This document shows, one piece after another, positions 35,890 through 49,900 of a stretch of 64,000 nucleotides of DNA. The position numbers and the translations under genes were made by a program. The notes below the pieces were generated by a model. It was given only the letters and a program-made list of their open reading frames with translations. It made no database searches and was not told the origin of the DNA. Each line of letters begins with the position of its first letter. The stretch's first letter is position 1. Source of the stretch: Albula goreensis (taxonomy: Eukaryota; Chordata; Actinopteri; Albuliformes; Albulidae); contig CM040747.1 in assembly GCA_022829145.1 (NCBI GenBank), positions 32,256,052-32,320,051 on the forward strand. Direction: 5' to 3'.

Positions 35890-38800
35890 CTTTGTTTTAC
35901 AAAAGGTAAAATAGCAAAGATATTCAGTGTGTCAATGGGAATGGTGGTAAAAATTATGCAAGCATACACCAAACAAAGAAAATCTGCATCGCGATAAAGA
36001 CACTGGGCACAAGCCGAAGCTCACTGACAAGCGTACACACACAGACAATCAAACGGGATAATACACCCACACTACATATTTCACATAACTTGCCAGTGAA
36101 CTACAAAAATCCCGTTTGTTAGTGTCAGTGATGTCTCACTTTTTTGTTGCACAAATCACATTCATGCAATTGCTTTGATCATGTTGACTGTTGAGCACGT
36201 TTATTATTCTGCTTTTTATAGCTTGCCTACAGCACATCTGGTACCTTTGAATACAATAGTTTTCTGTATAGACTCTCGTATCAATTTCCCAATAACTATT
36301 ACACTGCATGGTACAATTTAGGTCAAAGAGTAAGAAGCCATTTTGGGGATCATGTGCACCTTTTGGTGCATATATTGTTTCCGCAGATTTTCCCATATTC
36401 CAATATGATAAAGTCCCCATGCGCACTGCTAAAGATTGACTTCAATCACGCAAGGATGAGGTCAAACACAGCTTCAGACATGAACATCATTGCTGCTTTA
36501 TGAGACATTCTGGATCATATATTTAGGAATAGATTTTCTCCTCTATCTTTGGAAAAAAAAACTGGAGGCTTTCCGTATTTAAAAATGGTCTAATATTCAA
36601 TTTAAACTGTTCAAAACTTGTATAACAGCATTCCAAGAAATACTGACGCTGTTCTGGAGGCAAAGGACAGTCCAACTCCTTAATAGTTAATACATATTTA
36701 TATATTATTATATTATTTATGTCTACCCAGTATATTGTTTCACTTAGCAATTCAATTTACAACAATGCTGTAACTTGCTAAAACGTTTCCTGGAGTTTAT
36801 TACTGGTAGATAGACAATTCATGTATTTAAAAGCAAGGCGACAGTTAGTTATGTCAGACAAGTGACTATCAGTTATTCTGCTTTCGAGCCTCTAGTTCCT
36901 TACTAGCTCGGATAATTGTGGTCCCACTGTTCCTAGGCTTAGCCTACTACACTATAGTAAATTTGAAATAAACGGTGATTATTCCTAGTCAAAAATTCTA
37001 TGATAAACCCATGGTGATGCCAACTGAAACCGCAACTAAATACATGTATGACCGTATGAGATGTGTGAGGTATTTACATGCAAACGTCAGCCAAAAATAA
37101 GGTGGTACAATAGAGTTGGTAACCTTGTCCGTTGTTATGGGAAGGTTTTACTAACTGCTAAACTGTTTTACCGAGACTTTTTTTATGTCGTGACTGTCTC
37201 TGTCAGACGCTTAGTGTGCGTTAATACATATGTATCGTTATTATGTCAATAATTACGTATCATTATCATGTTTTCACAGGTTCTGTAGTAAAAGAAACTA
37301 TATGTAGTTCACCGACTTACGGACAGTGAGCATCAAACTGTAGACAGAGTTTTCCCGAAGCTCATCATTTTTTTCCCTTCACTGCAGCATAACATCAGCA
37401 ACAACTTAGGCTAGCAGCAGCGTACGCTGGTCTCCCAGACCTCGAAATACTACTCTTTTCTAAGCTAGCCCTTTCACATAGCTCAGTTTCACAACTTCAT
37501 GTGAAGAGCGACGATATAAAATTCATTTTATAGGGCGCAGATATCGCAAATATATTAGCCTAAATCGTACGTGTGATTTTATGAGCACGTGACCGCGAAC
37601 CACTTCACATTAACGCAAATTCCCGCTGGTTAATAAGTGGGTTGCTCTTGCCCCATGCTCCTTGAGGAAGATTCTGTTACATGGGAACACCACTTGGAAG
37701 AATTTATTGATACCGTAAATGCACTGGTGGAGGAGGGTGAAACGAGAAAGCGACCATATTAAATCGAAGTTCAGGGAAAGCCAGAGCGTTGGAGACCTTT
37801 TAAATGAGATTCACACAGGTAGTATAACATGTTTACCAAAGCCTATGCTAATACAACCTCGTCTCCACATGCATTTGCACGTAAATAGCTATACATGTTA
37901 TTATATTCCGATGTTTTTAGTGACAGATATCGGAGTGGATTATAGAGGGAGGGGAACTCAACGAATTGCTGTCGAAATCCAGAAATTGAACATAATTCAC
38001 GATACCATTAGTCAGTCATTGCCTGTGATTACTCCTCATAGGATGCTAAGGGCACATTGTGGTAACATTAAATCCGACCCTCAATGGGAGCCTAAGACAT
38101 TTTGGGGGATTGGGGGCTGAGGCTGAAGGGAAAAAGAGTACCCCCTTCCCAAGAAGAGGCAAGGCTTAGTATGCAAGATTGGTTACTTCATAAAGCTCAA
38201 GGGGAAAATGGGAAATAGTGTAGTGTGTGTGTTTGTGTGTGTGTGTGTGTGTGGGGGGGTGTTACTGTTTTTTTCCTTGAGCCAGTGCCTCCAAAATGTT
38301 GGTGCACAGTCATTTACAATTTCTTACACCCATCCTCAACGCTGATGATGTAATGATTTGTCAGAAGTTGCATCTGACAATTGGTTTACTAGGAAAGTAA
38401 GTTTTCTTGAAAGTTTGGCAGAGTAACAAATTAATCAGCCCCATACATACCAATGAAGCTACTGTCATGTGCAATGAGGCCTTGCGACTGGCAGTGTGGT
38501 ACTGCAAGGGGGAGCCAAGTTTACTGCTGAGCTTACAGTCAGACCCTTCTTTAAGGAGGTGCGTGCTGGAAAAGCAAACCCTGAGGTCTTCGGACAGTTA
38601 TAAATGTCAGTGGATTCATCGCCTCTGGTCTCTCGCTCTGTGATTGCTCTGTTCCCTTTAAATTTCCATGCCTCACTTCCAGGTATTTATGTAGACATCA
38701 CTGTGTTATGTGTTATGGACCCCAGTAATTTATGTACCAGAATGTTGTGGGGTCCATTCATAGGTACAAGCTTTGTCAACCTGAATTTTAGCAGTATGAG

Positions 38801-41800
38801 TTCAGGTGTATCACTGGAAAACACATAAGAGCTGTGGATTTTACCCAGGGTGACAGTGGCTGCTGATCGGAAGAATTGGAATGTGCTATGATCACACTTA
38901 CAGTAGTGCATTGCAAAATAAACAATTAAAATAATGAGCAATATATCTGTGGGTGTAGGAGACAACCACAGTCTTACTCTAAAAAATAAAATCCAGTGTA
39001 GCGTCGCTGTGTCTGGTCTTGGGTAACACGGACCACAATGTATTTGTTTTCCACCGACAAGTTGGTGAAATTGGAAAACAGGATGAATCTTCCTATTCCT
39101 GGTTTCTGATGACTGCACTGAAGCAAAGCAGTTTCTCCTGACTCCTGCCCCAAGAGTAGGAGGTTAATCAAAATTTGCCTCCATAGACAGCAAAAAACAT
39201 TAAAACCAAATAAACGCAGCAAAATAAATTTCAGGAGATGCCGTTGGGGGGTTGGCGCAACAGGGGATCTGTTTTTGAACTCCGTTTCTTTTCTTTGGCG
39301 GGAGGAGAAACCGACGGCCTATGTCTGGAAGCCTCGTAATAGTAACATGTCCCTGAACCATTAAACAGTCGATCCACTGGGAATGGTCTGCAAGCTATTT
39401 TGGGGGAGTAGGACAGGAGCCTTTTCCATGTTTACCCACATTTCAGTCGGTTTACTCAACATCCTGGCGTGAGACCCTGTGCCCTGTGTGGGCACACTGC
39501 AATGCCAGCAGTGGCTGGAGCCAAAAAGTGTGAGAGAGAAATAGAGCGAGAGGAGGAAATCCCCTTCTTGTGAAATATTAATTTAAAAAACAACACCAAT
39601 TAGAAAGACATTTTTCATACCCAGTTGAGGCACTCACGATCTGGTGCACGCAACAGCCCGGTCAAAGATGGTCCATGCCGTAAAGCAGGTTTACCCAGGG
39701 AGGGAGGGTGTCACTTGGCAGGTAAACCTCTGCCTCAATGCTCACCAGTGACCCCTCTGGTCACACATGTTTACAAAAGTTGGATGCATGTGCTAGTGTA
39801 TGGCTGTCTCATATTGGCTCATTGGGTGGTTATGAACTTTGGTAATACCTTCAAATAATGCATTACCTGCCAAAAGAGACACTCAGAGAATAGACACTCA
39901 TCCACAGTTTGTGGCAAGCAGTGGTTGCTAAGACGGTTACTATAGAAATACTTAAACAGTACCTCCTTCTGACAGGGTATACTGACTGTACACTGTTCAG
40001 GCTTGCACTATATCAATTACCAATAGATGTTAGATAGATTTATTTAAGTCTGACCTTTAAGCCTCTCATTTCAAACATCTGTATCCTGTCTTACTCATAG
40101 CAGACCAAACTTGAGAGTGAAGTGGTCTTGGTCCGGCTACCGACTACATCCTGTATTTCTGTGGTTTTGGATTCTCTCCAAGCCAATAAAGTTGGGAAGC
40201 AGATTAGAGTTGCTGCCCGGAGCCTTGGAGGTGCCTGTTGGAGCAAAGACCATTAGGACTCGAGTATAATCACTATGGAATGTGTTGGTCACTCCAAAGT
40301 TTTGGTAATGTGACTGGGTGTTTTGTTATCAGTAAGAGGGGTGACACCACACAATTATATAGCTTCCTGTGGCCCCATTTGTATGCATAAGAACTTCCTC
40401 TTTCTCACTGAGATGCTGACCAAGTCTACCACCACAGAGGTTATAGAGATTCCCACTCTCCACTCCAGTCTGACCCTCAGTTGACTGGCTTTGAGGATGA
40501 AGCAAGAGTTTCCCTCTCTGTCCTCAGATCTGACTTTGTTGGAGATTCTCTGAGTGTGAGTTGGTTAGAGATGTGGCATACGGACTAGCCTTTTGGATTC
40601 CGCCCCTTTTTAGGTCATGTGACACTCTAGTGTCACTCATCCCTCCCCTGAATCAGCAGCAACTTCTGTCCGACCCCTCACCTATAACCCTAATCTGATA
40701 CGGGTAGTCACTTCATCCACCTGCAACATATTGCTAAGTGTCATAGCAGGTTCAAGGGAAACTGGGAAATTTGCTTCAAGGCTAAAGCGATAAATGTAGA
40801 TAAAACAAATATAGTCATAGCAGAGGAGAAAGTTGAATTGTGTTTTTGTTAGAGTCCACCATCCCGTGTCTTACACAGAGTGCTGGGGAATGGCCAATAA
40901 ACAGAGCTATAAGAGAGGAGCAGAGCTTGGGGGAGCAAAGAGGAGTTTAGGAGCACGTTGGGTGAGCTTCCCACACATCCCAGCACAGTCTGTGGCAACT
41001 GGCGGCAAAACAAGGCCTCTTTCCTGTACATGGAGAAGAAATTGCACAACATCTCCAATTACATAACAAAGGGAAGAACTGCCATTTAACCGACTTTTGT
41101 CCTTTTAGTTTCCATTAAAATAAAAGGAAATGAGGTGTGCATTTTTTAGTCCCAGGTCGGTTGATGCGGAGGACACGGCCTCAGGCCGTGAGGAGGTCAT
41201 GTGGGCAAAGGGGGGGGGTGGAGGAGGGGGGTCCAGGCAGGTGGGTCATCCCAGGGCAGGGGTCGGCGAGAGAGGTCAGTGACGCAGCTGTTTCCGCCCG
41301 TCTCTGGGAACCGGCGGAACATCTGGATCCCACCCCGTGCGTCCCCCTGCCTGGGGATCATGGGTATGTTACGTCAAATCGCACGGCCAGTCCCTGAGGC
41401 ACACCGCAGGTGCACGCTGTCTTAACCTCCCTGCAGAATTACTTCAGCATGAATCATTTATTTACAAGAACAAGATCATTTATTAGGCTGACAATCCTCT
41501 CCTTGTCATCTGACAGCCCGTTAAACCTGCCATTATAAGCTTCATTTGGCAGTAGGCTATATCATTGGAGCCATAAAAAACAACATATGCCTAAGAGCAG
41601 ACCAGGTAGTGCCATAAGTCTGCTCTACAATGGAACATCATGTATTCGGTTCGCCATACCACAGGCATGCACTGTTCCTTCAGTACATTAGACTTAGGTG
41701 AATGCACAGACAGGATCAGACCATTGTAAAGGGGACCACAAGTGGCCTGAACACTTCCATGGAAATTCCATGATGAAGCACCCTTCGTACGCCTCTGTTT

Positions 41801-42660
41801 AGTCATTTCCTGCAACTCACCTCCCCCCCACCCCCTTACAGTTAATTAAATTTATTCAGAACCCTCTATCTTAGGGTCAGCTGGGTCTGGTAGACTAAAA
41901 AGCTAATACAACTAAGGGCAGGTCAACAAGATACAGACATTCTTTTCCTCTTACATCTAACTGGCATTATGATGTCAGAATACAAATAAAAAAACTAGGT
42001 CTGTGCTAGGTCAAGCTCAGTAGGTTAAAAAGAAGAAATTCAAGTAAACGAAAAACATGAATGAAACCAAATTGTTTTATGTAAAATTCATTAGTGTTTC
42101 AGATTCTGTTTCAACTGTCATTCGATTTTCATTTCTGTTACATGCTCCTGAGATGATTGAGATCTCAAATTTTTATCTTAGATTGGTTTTCTGGAGTGAG
42201 TTCAATCAAAGCCTTCAAGAGGAATATTTTCTGTGGTCATTCCAGACTTTAAACCAAATTTTATAAATATTTACACAGTAAATTGCTGGAGATGTTTTAC
42301 ATTATGATGATGAGCTTGTTTAGTAAGTAGTAATTATGTCACATGTTAAAAATGTCATTCCTTTAAAAGACCAAGCAAATCTCCCTGTGTCAGATAAAGA
42401 TTAACAGAACCATTCGGGGGGAAAAGGTCACAGGCCTCATTTTATACTGGGGATTTACGAAGAACACACTGAAAATGAAACGGAGTGTTTTATGGATGGA
42501 CATCACTTCCAGGAAATAAACTGCTTGACATCCCCAGGAAATGGGCCAGACAAGGAACTAGAAACAGGGAGTTCTCATAATCCAATTGGAAAATAGACTT
42601 GGGCCATCTTGCCTTTGCTCTTTGCCACCAATAGCAAAAACCTGGACAAAATGGCAAAGT
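35890..42660. other. Gene-poor spacer
   Basis: I recognise no gene. A (GT)n tract lies at 38222-38254 and an exon-like segment at 37655-37818 is listed separately. Other short ORFs lack motif or splice support. Confidence 0.4.
37655..37818 (+). pseudogene. Unrecognised exon-like segment with a frame break
   Basis: From an ATG at 37655 a 35-codon acidic/helical frame (starts MLLEEDSVTWEHHLEEF) ends at a TAA at 37760. An overlapping frame continues as SDHIKSKFRESQSVGDLLN up to the good donor ACACAG|GTAGTA at 37818. The two frames together read like one exon broken by an indel. A CACGTGACC motif lies about 65 nt upstream. I do not recognise the protein. It could be a decayed first exon, a sequencing indel or chance. 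Confidence 0.22.
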
Positions 42661-42663
42661 ACT

Positions 42664-42800
42664 GGGGAAGAAGCTGTGGATTGCAGTGAAGAGGTTGCAG
42701 GTTTGAATCCAAAATGGTGACATCGCCAGTTCACCCTTGAAGCCAGGCACATCACTGTTACTCAGCTGCATAGATTTATAAAATGTATAAGAAGAATAAA
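42664..42800 (+). repeat. tRNA-derived SINE
   Basis: A tRNA-like head with the B-box-like GGTTTGAATCC (about 42699-42709), then a short AT-rich tail ending in ATAAAATGTATAAGAAG. Confidence 0.5.
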
Positions 42801-43869
42801 AAACATTGACATTTAAGATGCATAAGAAGCCCAGAAGAAGTTCTTCTGCTAAACTAACACAGGATGTAATAGGACTTACCCATCCCCCTGTCAGGACCTT
42901 CCCACGCCACAACACTGGTCTGGCTTTCTGCTGTTGTGACTTCCCCTGCTTAGTGAGATTAGCCATTGGGTATTCTGAGGGCAGGGAGAGAACCCCATCA
43001 ACCCCTAAGGGCTAAGTGATGGATGGCTCAACAGTTGCTCGAATAACATCAGAAAAAAGCACACAAAGTTATGTTTCCCCCGATTGTTTTCCGCTGATAA
43101 AACAATTCACATCAATACTTCCTTTTTCAATTTCTGAATTCCCGGCCACTTCTGCGTGCTTGTCCATTGTTGTAACATGTTCCATTGATTCTGGGGAGTC
43201 AGAATTCCACCCACAGAACAGCAACAGACCAAAAACAGCAGACCACTGGTTCTTTTCATTTGTGAAGTCCAACCAGTTGTTCTGTGAACAAACCGCAGAC
43301 AGACCACGGATGCCCAAACGCTCTGATCTGTTATTCATTCCTGCTGCTTTTGATTGTTTAAGGTCAAGCTGAATCTGACAGACAGAGAAAGAGATATTTT
43401 ATTGGATGAAAAGGCGAATAACATTAAAACCGCACGGATCCGGTGTGAAAAGGGCCCCGCAGGCATGTTCTGAGTGCTGTCTCATCAGACACGACTATCG
43501 TGCTGAAAAGCCGCTGGCTGAGGGTGGATGCCCGTGAGGAAGGAGAAGAGGGGATAAAAATCAAAAAAAAGGATGAATACTCCACTGCCAGAGAACGAAC
43601 TATATTCCCATGGCTGCAGCGCTTGTAGACCGTGTTATGTAATTTTATGTTTTGCTGCTTGTTTTGGCTCTGGCCTTGTGCGGCCTGGAAAAAAAGGCCT
43701 AACTGTGTGTGTCAACAGGACAGAAGCTTGCAAATCACAGGGGTCAAGCCCCATCGGGGGTCAGGGAACACAGCTGAGGATGACTGGAACGGTCCCTGCT
43801 AGGAGCGCTGGCATCTGTAAAAAAGCCCTACATCAGGGCGTCTGCTAAGGAAACGAGTTACCTAATGAA

Positions 43870-44040
43870 AGGGTTGGGAAGCCATGCGGTTAGAGTGCCC
43901 GCCCAGGCATTGGAGGGCAGCTGGACCAATCCCAAACTAGGTCACATGGTACCCATTGCCACTGAGCCGGGCACTCGGTATGAAAACAGAATGCATTGTG
44001 GATAACAGCCCTGGCACCCTGTGCTGGGGAGGTGTGGTTG
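43870..44040 (+). repeat. SINE-like element
   Basis: The head GCCATGCGGTTAGAGTGCCC resembles the tRNA A-box region of many SINEs ('GGTTAGAG'), followed by GACCAATCCC as a decayed B box and a CCACTGAGCCGGGCACT body. It is diverged. Confidence 0.45.
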
Positions 44041-45609
44041 TAAAAGTTCTCTACTATAACTGAGACAAGCTTCGTCCCTATTGGTCACCTCCAACCAGGC
44101 TCAACCACTGTTATCTTGGTAACAAATTACAGTATATATGAGATAATTCTCCCGTTTCTAAACAAAGTTTGTCTTCTAGCCCTCACAGCATTTGAGGGTA
44201 GTGCTCCATCTCATCACCTGGAAATCAAAGGACATATAAATCTAAAACTGGAAACCACAAACCACTACAAGCAAAATTATTAAACCCTAGTCATCCAGGA
44301 CACATGCTAAGCAGGGACAAAACATCCACTTTAAGATGTTCTGTGGATAATTCTAACAGGGACAAAGTAAAATGAACATCCATAATAAGCACAGACTTGG
44401 AGAACTTTGACAAGATATTGAATAAACATAATTAAGCACAGCCAATCTGTCATGAGCGTGGATGGTATCTGGCCAGACGGACTTGGCACATGACACGCGT
44501 CTGTTTCCTATTGCGTATTTTTGAAGATAATCACTTGATACCCGTTATTGCTGCTATTATTTCATTTGCACATGAAAGACAGGATGCCGGGCCAGCAGCA
44601 TGCAAGAAATCCATCTCATAGCTTTTTCCCCCCGATCAAGATTATTTGCACCTGCCTGCAAGTCGTTGGACCTTTACCCCGCTGTCTAATCCATCAGAGT
44701 TCTCCGCTTGTAGTTGCCGTTTTCTCATGTTCCTCCCTGTCAGATCGTCCGGCCAGTTCCACAATGCGAGCCGGAAACACTCTGTTAGCTTTGGCAGCAG
44801 AATTAAGGCAGCGTGCCTGCCTATACAAATCAGCCCACCCCGGTGAGATTTTATCAAGTCTGTTTTAACAACAAAGCACACATAAATGACAGTTTCTACG
44901 TCTTACAGAACAACGTGGACTGTTGAAACACATTTCATTTCGGGGTTAAAGATTGCTTATCGAGACTAAAATACAATGTTTTTCTTTATATTTTCATTTT
45001 TTAAGATAGATTAGAAAACGGAGAGCAACATCGCTCACCCCACCAAAAAAAAAAAGTTTCTCTTCTGCATCTGTTGTTGTGTGTGTTGGCAAGGAGAACG
45101 GACCTGCACCATATTGCACAACCGCTCGACAGAAACAAGCCGAATTCATGCATCAGGATGAATGTTCTGTGTGGAGGCTAGGGATGGGGGAGCAATACGC
45201 GTTAGGTCCAGTGTTTTGCAGTGTAATTACAACGTTGATTTAACACCCTGTCTCGCACACGCCCCCCAGTCACACGGTCTCGAGTCATGCCAGAGGCTGT
45301 GTGGGATTGCATCAGACTTCGTCCCGCTGGACCAGTCCGCCCTTTCAAGCATTCTCTGATGGTTGGGAGTTTGGGACAGAGTAAACTTGAATTAAAAAAA
45401 AGAAAAATACCTTAGGCGTATTCCCTAAAAATTATTTACAGTCTAAAAGTGGTACTTGTTTTTCTCGAGGAAAAAATATTCCCCAAGTAAAACAAATATT
45501 TGATTGAATGTGCGTTGGGTGTACCGAGAATACGGAAAATCAGCATTGGCTACAAATACCTATGCTGATAGCCAACCAGTCATACGTTTTTGGTTTTAAC
45601 AATACTTAC

Positions 45610-45708
45610 CACCAAGCAAAGTTCTCCAGCACCTTCACCCTGATGAAGTCACTGAGGCAAATGTCCATATTGAACATCCAGTGGTACTCTATGGTATGAT
45701 GATGTAGC
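45610..45708 (-). CDS. Unrecognised 99-nt exon-like segment
   Basis: A CAGCTGTTCAG acceptor precedes 99 open nt encoding HHHTIEYHWMFNMDICLSD followed by FIRVKVLENFAW. A consensus donor TG|GTAAGTATT follows at 45609. Length is a multiple of three, and the residues (aromatic-rich, no low complexity) look genuinely protein-coding. I found no neighbouring exon of the same gene and do not recognise the family. It may be one exon of an unidentified minus-strand gene between ACTR10 and PGF, or a relic. Confidence 0.3.
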
Positions 45709-48117
45709 CTGAACAGCTGATAGCGGATCCAGTGCAAGGCTTTGAACAGCATATCAATCAATCAGACACATCCGCCTGCTACAACACCCTCAGTTCGGCA
45801 TCTGGTGATTTAACTGCTTCAGTGTTGGACTGCAGTTGAAAAAATTGTTGGCGGCTGGCTATACCATGGAGGAGCTGCATGCTGTTGTCAAGGCACTAGT
45901 TGTCAAGGGAAAGGGCTTTCATGGGACATTGCCCCCCCGCCACCAAACACCAGTTCCCGTTTGCTGCAAATCGGAGAGAGCGAAAAAAAGAAAAACTTTA
46001 TAGCTACTGTGTTTGAATCTATTGCAGTCTTTTTCCTGTTTTATGATCTGAACATTTTTTTCCCATGAGTGACCCAATTTCTCCATTTTTCAAGTACCAC
46101 TTCAGGAGTATGACCTATGGCCACTGAACCCAGCTCCACAGCTTTAGGCCCAAGGGGTAGTCCCTGCTAAGAAGGACACAGAGGTCCAGAGTAACTTTCA
46201 GATCTAACAAGGCAGTAAATACATAACTTAGTTTTGACTGCTACAAGTTCTTTTTTTTTTTTTTTTTTTGCAGGCGTTTACGCTGGCAGCCAACCAGAGA
46301 GCATGCGAGGGCTCGGCGCTGCCAAGTACGGGGGTTGTGGGAGCAGAAATTTTTTTAATGGAAACTCAAACTCCAACCTGTTTCCCAGAGTCCTGGCCAA
46401 TCCCAGCCTGGCTGCGGCGTGGGTCTGGGGCCTGTTCCCATACAATCGCAGCGCTCAATCAAACCAAGGGCCGACAGATTCCCAATGATATGCGCGGACT
46501 CCCATAAGCGAAGAACGCAGCTTTGTTCTAGCGGGGTCCAAACAAAAACCTCTCCAGTGCCTACTCATTCACAGTGGTTGCGACTGTCACGTTGTGTTTT
46601 CTGTATCATAACAAAATTGAGCACACAATTTTTTTGGGTTATCCCATGGGTCACTGATGGCGTCAAACCCTAGTGGGGTAGAAATTTGGTAGGCGACATG
46701 CCAAAAATCAAACCAAGGTGGGTGACATTGAACATCGAAGAGGAAGGTCAAATGGCACCAGGCAGGGGGTGGGGGAGTGGGGGGGTTTGGGGAGTGGTCT
46801 ACATATTGGAATTCAGTTGTTTTTATTGCTTACCCTCTACTGGTGCAGACAGAATGTTCACCTTCAGACCGATTGCCCTAATTATGCCATGTTCCCTCAG
46901 GGTATGCTCGGCATTCAGTTGGAAGCCTTCTGTGACCTCCTTTCTTTCCCAGGTATGAAACAAGGTGGGAGAAATTTGGCTGGTTAAAGATTGACTCATT
47001 TGCCTACTGACAGGCTCATGTCATGGTTTCTCCTGCCAGAACCCCTAGCCTGAAGCAAAGTTTTACTCTTTGCCAGTTTTTACATTTTATTAGCTGTTGG
47101 CACAATATGTGTTTATACCTTTCTCTCCCTATATATTGCTAAAAGACCTCAAAATTCTGTAGGTCTCCACAGTACTTTCTTCTTTTGCCTCTAATGTATC
47201 TATGTATGCAGTAGCATTTTCCTTATTGAAAATGTGATGTGCATTTTCTCTTCTCCCCACTGAACATTCCTGAAGTATTCTGTAGCAGGGGTGGGAAACC
47301 CAAATGTAACCACATGCCAACTTGGTGGCCCTCTTATGACTATGTGGGCTGCATATATAATAATCGGAACAATTCCTGCATGCTAGCATTTCCATAGCGA
47401 TGATGAGGGCCTTGCACATACTGCTCAGATATGAAATTGAGAAGTAAGAACTGAACCCGTTAATGGTTCAAAACTCAAAGCGCTTACGCCAACAATGAAA
47501 ACAACATTCATAAATGACAGAGGTCTCTTTTGACTAAACACAACATCGTGGCGTCTCTGTCTGGGTCTGTGCAAGGAGAGAATTTGACTGGTGAACCTTA
47601 CGTTGCCTTGCGTAATGTGGATAATTGTGTAAAAATAGCAATACCCAAGCAGCATTGCAGACTTATCAGAGCATGTCGCATTTCAATCATAACATTCACT
47701 AAAGCCTTTTAATAAGATTTAAAGTTAATCATGTCATCAAAAAGAATTAAGTGGGTCACACTTTCTTGTGAACTGGGCCGCACGTTTCCAAATCCCTGTT
47801 CCATCAGGTTTACAGCAGGCTGATGGACTTACAGCAGATCGGCCTGATCCAAAAGCAAGTGCTCCTCATTACACTGTAGTTCTAATAGTACGGATCACCA
47901 AACTTTGGGTGGGGCTATTACGGGCCTTGCCGTCCCATTCCTCTCAGATATCTGCATGGCAGAAAGCCTGATTCGCAGGCCAAGGCCACCCCGTTCGATT
48001 ACCTCAACAATTTGGCTGATTAAGAGTGAGGGTGTTGCATCTCTGGAAACCCTGTTGAAACTACAAACGGCTGGAGCTCATCTTTCACCACTCCAGCTTA
48101 GCTAAAGCTCGAAGAGC

Positions 48118-48250
48118 CATCGGCTCAGCGGTTAGCGCAATCGCCCCACAGAAAGAGAGACCCAAGCTCGATTTCCCCCATGGCCAGGCCTCTGTGTGGA
48201 GTTTGGATGTTCTTCCCCCTGTCTGCAAGCCTTTTCCCTGTGCTCAAAAG
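48118..48250 (+). repeat. tRNA-derived SINE
   Basis: The head CGGCTCAGCGGTTAGCGCAA has a clear A-box-like region. B-box-like AAGCTCGATTTCCC follows, then GTGTGGAGTTTGGATGTTCT, the standard body of a widespread fish SINE class ('GTGGAGTTTGCATGTTCTCC'). Confidence 0.65.
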
Positions 48251-48644
48251 CAGCTGCTGCTGCTGCTGGCATATGGATGTGACTGCAGCCGATAAGACTA
48301 GAGAGGAATGCAGTGGGAATGTCGCACTAAGCGAGACCTGCTGCAGCTGGCATGGGCTCCATGTCCACTGAGAACGGCCCAGCTGCAAGTTTGGGACTTT
48401 TAACCCACATCTCCGGTCTGGCTGAATGTCCATTCACACAGAGCTGAGACTGAGAACTCGGTCTTTAGAGTCACCTTCCAGCTGCCATGACCGCAATATT
48501 GAGGCCCAAGAATTCAGCTTACTGTCAGAGTCTGTCAAATGGCATCATTCTATATCCAACTTTATGCAAAATGTTACGTTATTTATCCTTTGCAGAATGA
48601 TTTACATATGAAATTATTTTACATGTTGCTTGCTTGAACAGCTG

Positions 48645-48790
48645 GATATATTTACTGAGGCTATTCGGTTTAAGTGTCTTGCGCAAGGGTATAATCACTA
48701 TGTTCCAACCACAAGTTAGAGCTACAACATTTCATTTATCAGCATGGCTCCCCAATCTCTACTCCAGACTTCTGACCTTTGACCCTAGGT
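48645..48790 (-). repeat. SINE tail/body fragment
   Basis: On the plus strand, TTTACTGAGGCTATTCGGTT then AAGTGTCTTGCGCAAGGGTA is the familiar reverse complement of fish tRNA-SINE 3' bodies. The head is decayed. Confidence 0.5.
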
Positions 48791-49900
48791 CGAATTGCAT
48801 GACAGCGCTGTGTGAGGCTGGCAAGAGTCAGGGAGACCTCCCAGAGTTTAGAGGTCAATTATGAGTTAGACCTCCCTTGAAATTGACCTTGTTCTGATTT
48901 GGAATGGCCATTTTCATTTGTAGGCCTGTCCCATCACTACGAGGTGCTCTGGTACTTAATGGGGGCGTAAAACCGTATCGCTATACTGCTAACCCTAACC
49001 ATTGCTTTAACCCACTGCTGAGCTGTACAGCAATTGAACTGGAGGACGACGCAGGTAGCTGGTGCAACCAAATTGTGGATGACTGTGGATTTCCAATCAG
49101 CCAGTATCATATGTTTTCATACAGTAGGGCAGACAATAAAGGTGTCAGCTGAACACTTCTCTTCCTGGGAAATGCTATGGCCAATTATATTAGGCAACTC
49201 CCTAGGGGCCTACCAGCACATTGTCAAGATGGTCGGGACTTGAGTAAAGGAGCACCTATCTTACAAGAGAGAGTCAACCTGGCAAGTTTCAGAGCACTAT
49301 AGAATTATGTGTGTAATAACTTTCATGCCCCAAACCCAGGTTGAGATTTCTTGGTTTGAAAATGAAAACACCCTGATTAGAAATGAAAAATTAGCAAGGA
49401 AAGATGGAAGGATCTATTCAGGCACAACAAAGGGGGTTAAGGGAGGATTTGATTGAAATGTTTCAGTTAATGAGAAAGATGAACAAATTAGTTCCAGGTA
49501 ATTACCACATTAATGTAATGGAGTTTGTTTTATTGTCTGAGTGTTTTTGGCCCAATACAGTGCTGGATACCATCCAGACTGTTGGCAAATTATGAATCTA
49601 GTTGTACTGAATGTCATTATGTATTCTTTGTGCTCTAATATTCTTGTTATTTATGTGGGAACGTGTTTTAGGAAGCAGTGTGTGCAGAGAAGCAGGAGGG
49701 TAGGCAGCACACAGAGAAAGTCCTAAGGTATTCCATTATTCCTTACGCTCTGTAATCCATGATGAAAGACTGAACTGCGGAATCCTCTGGAATACTCGTG
49801 GAATGTGTGTAGGAGTAAAGCGCTGGGAATGGAGCTGATGGCGTTATTGCATAAGTGAATGTGGTGGCAACCATAAGGCCGACTGGTTACCGAAGGCAGA

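Noticed and set aside
46234..46507. Exon with a poly(T)-GCAG acceptor on the plus strand
   Set aside because: The T run is a retroposon-type tail; the following frames show no recognisable protein and no donor.
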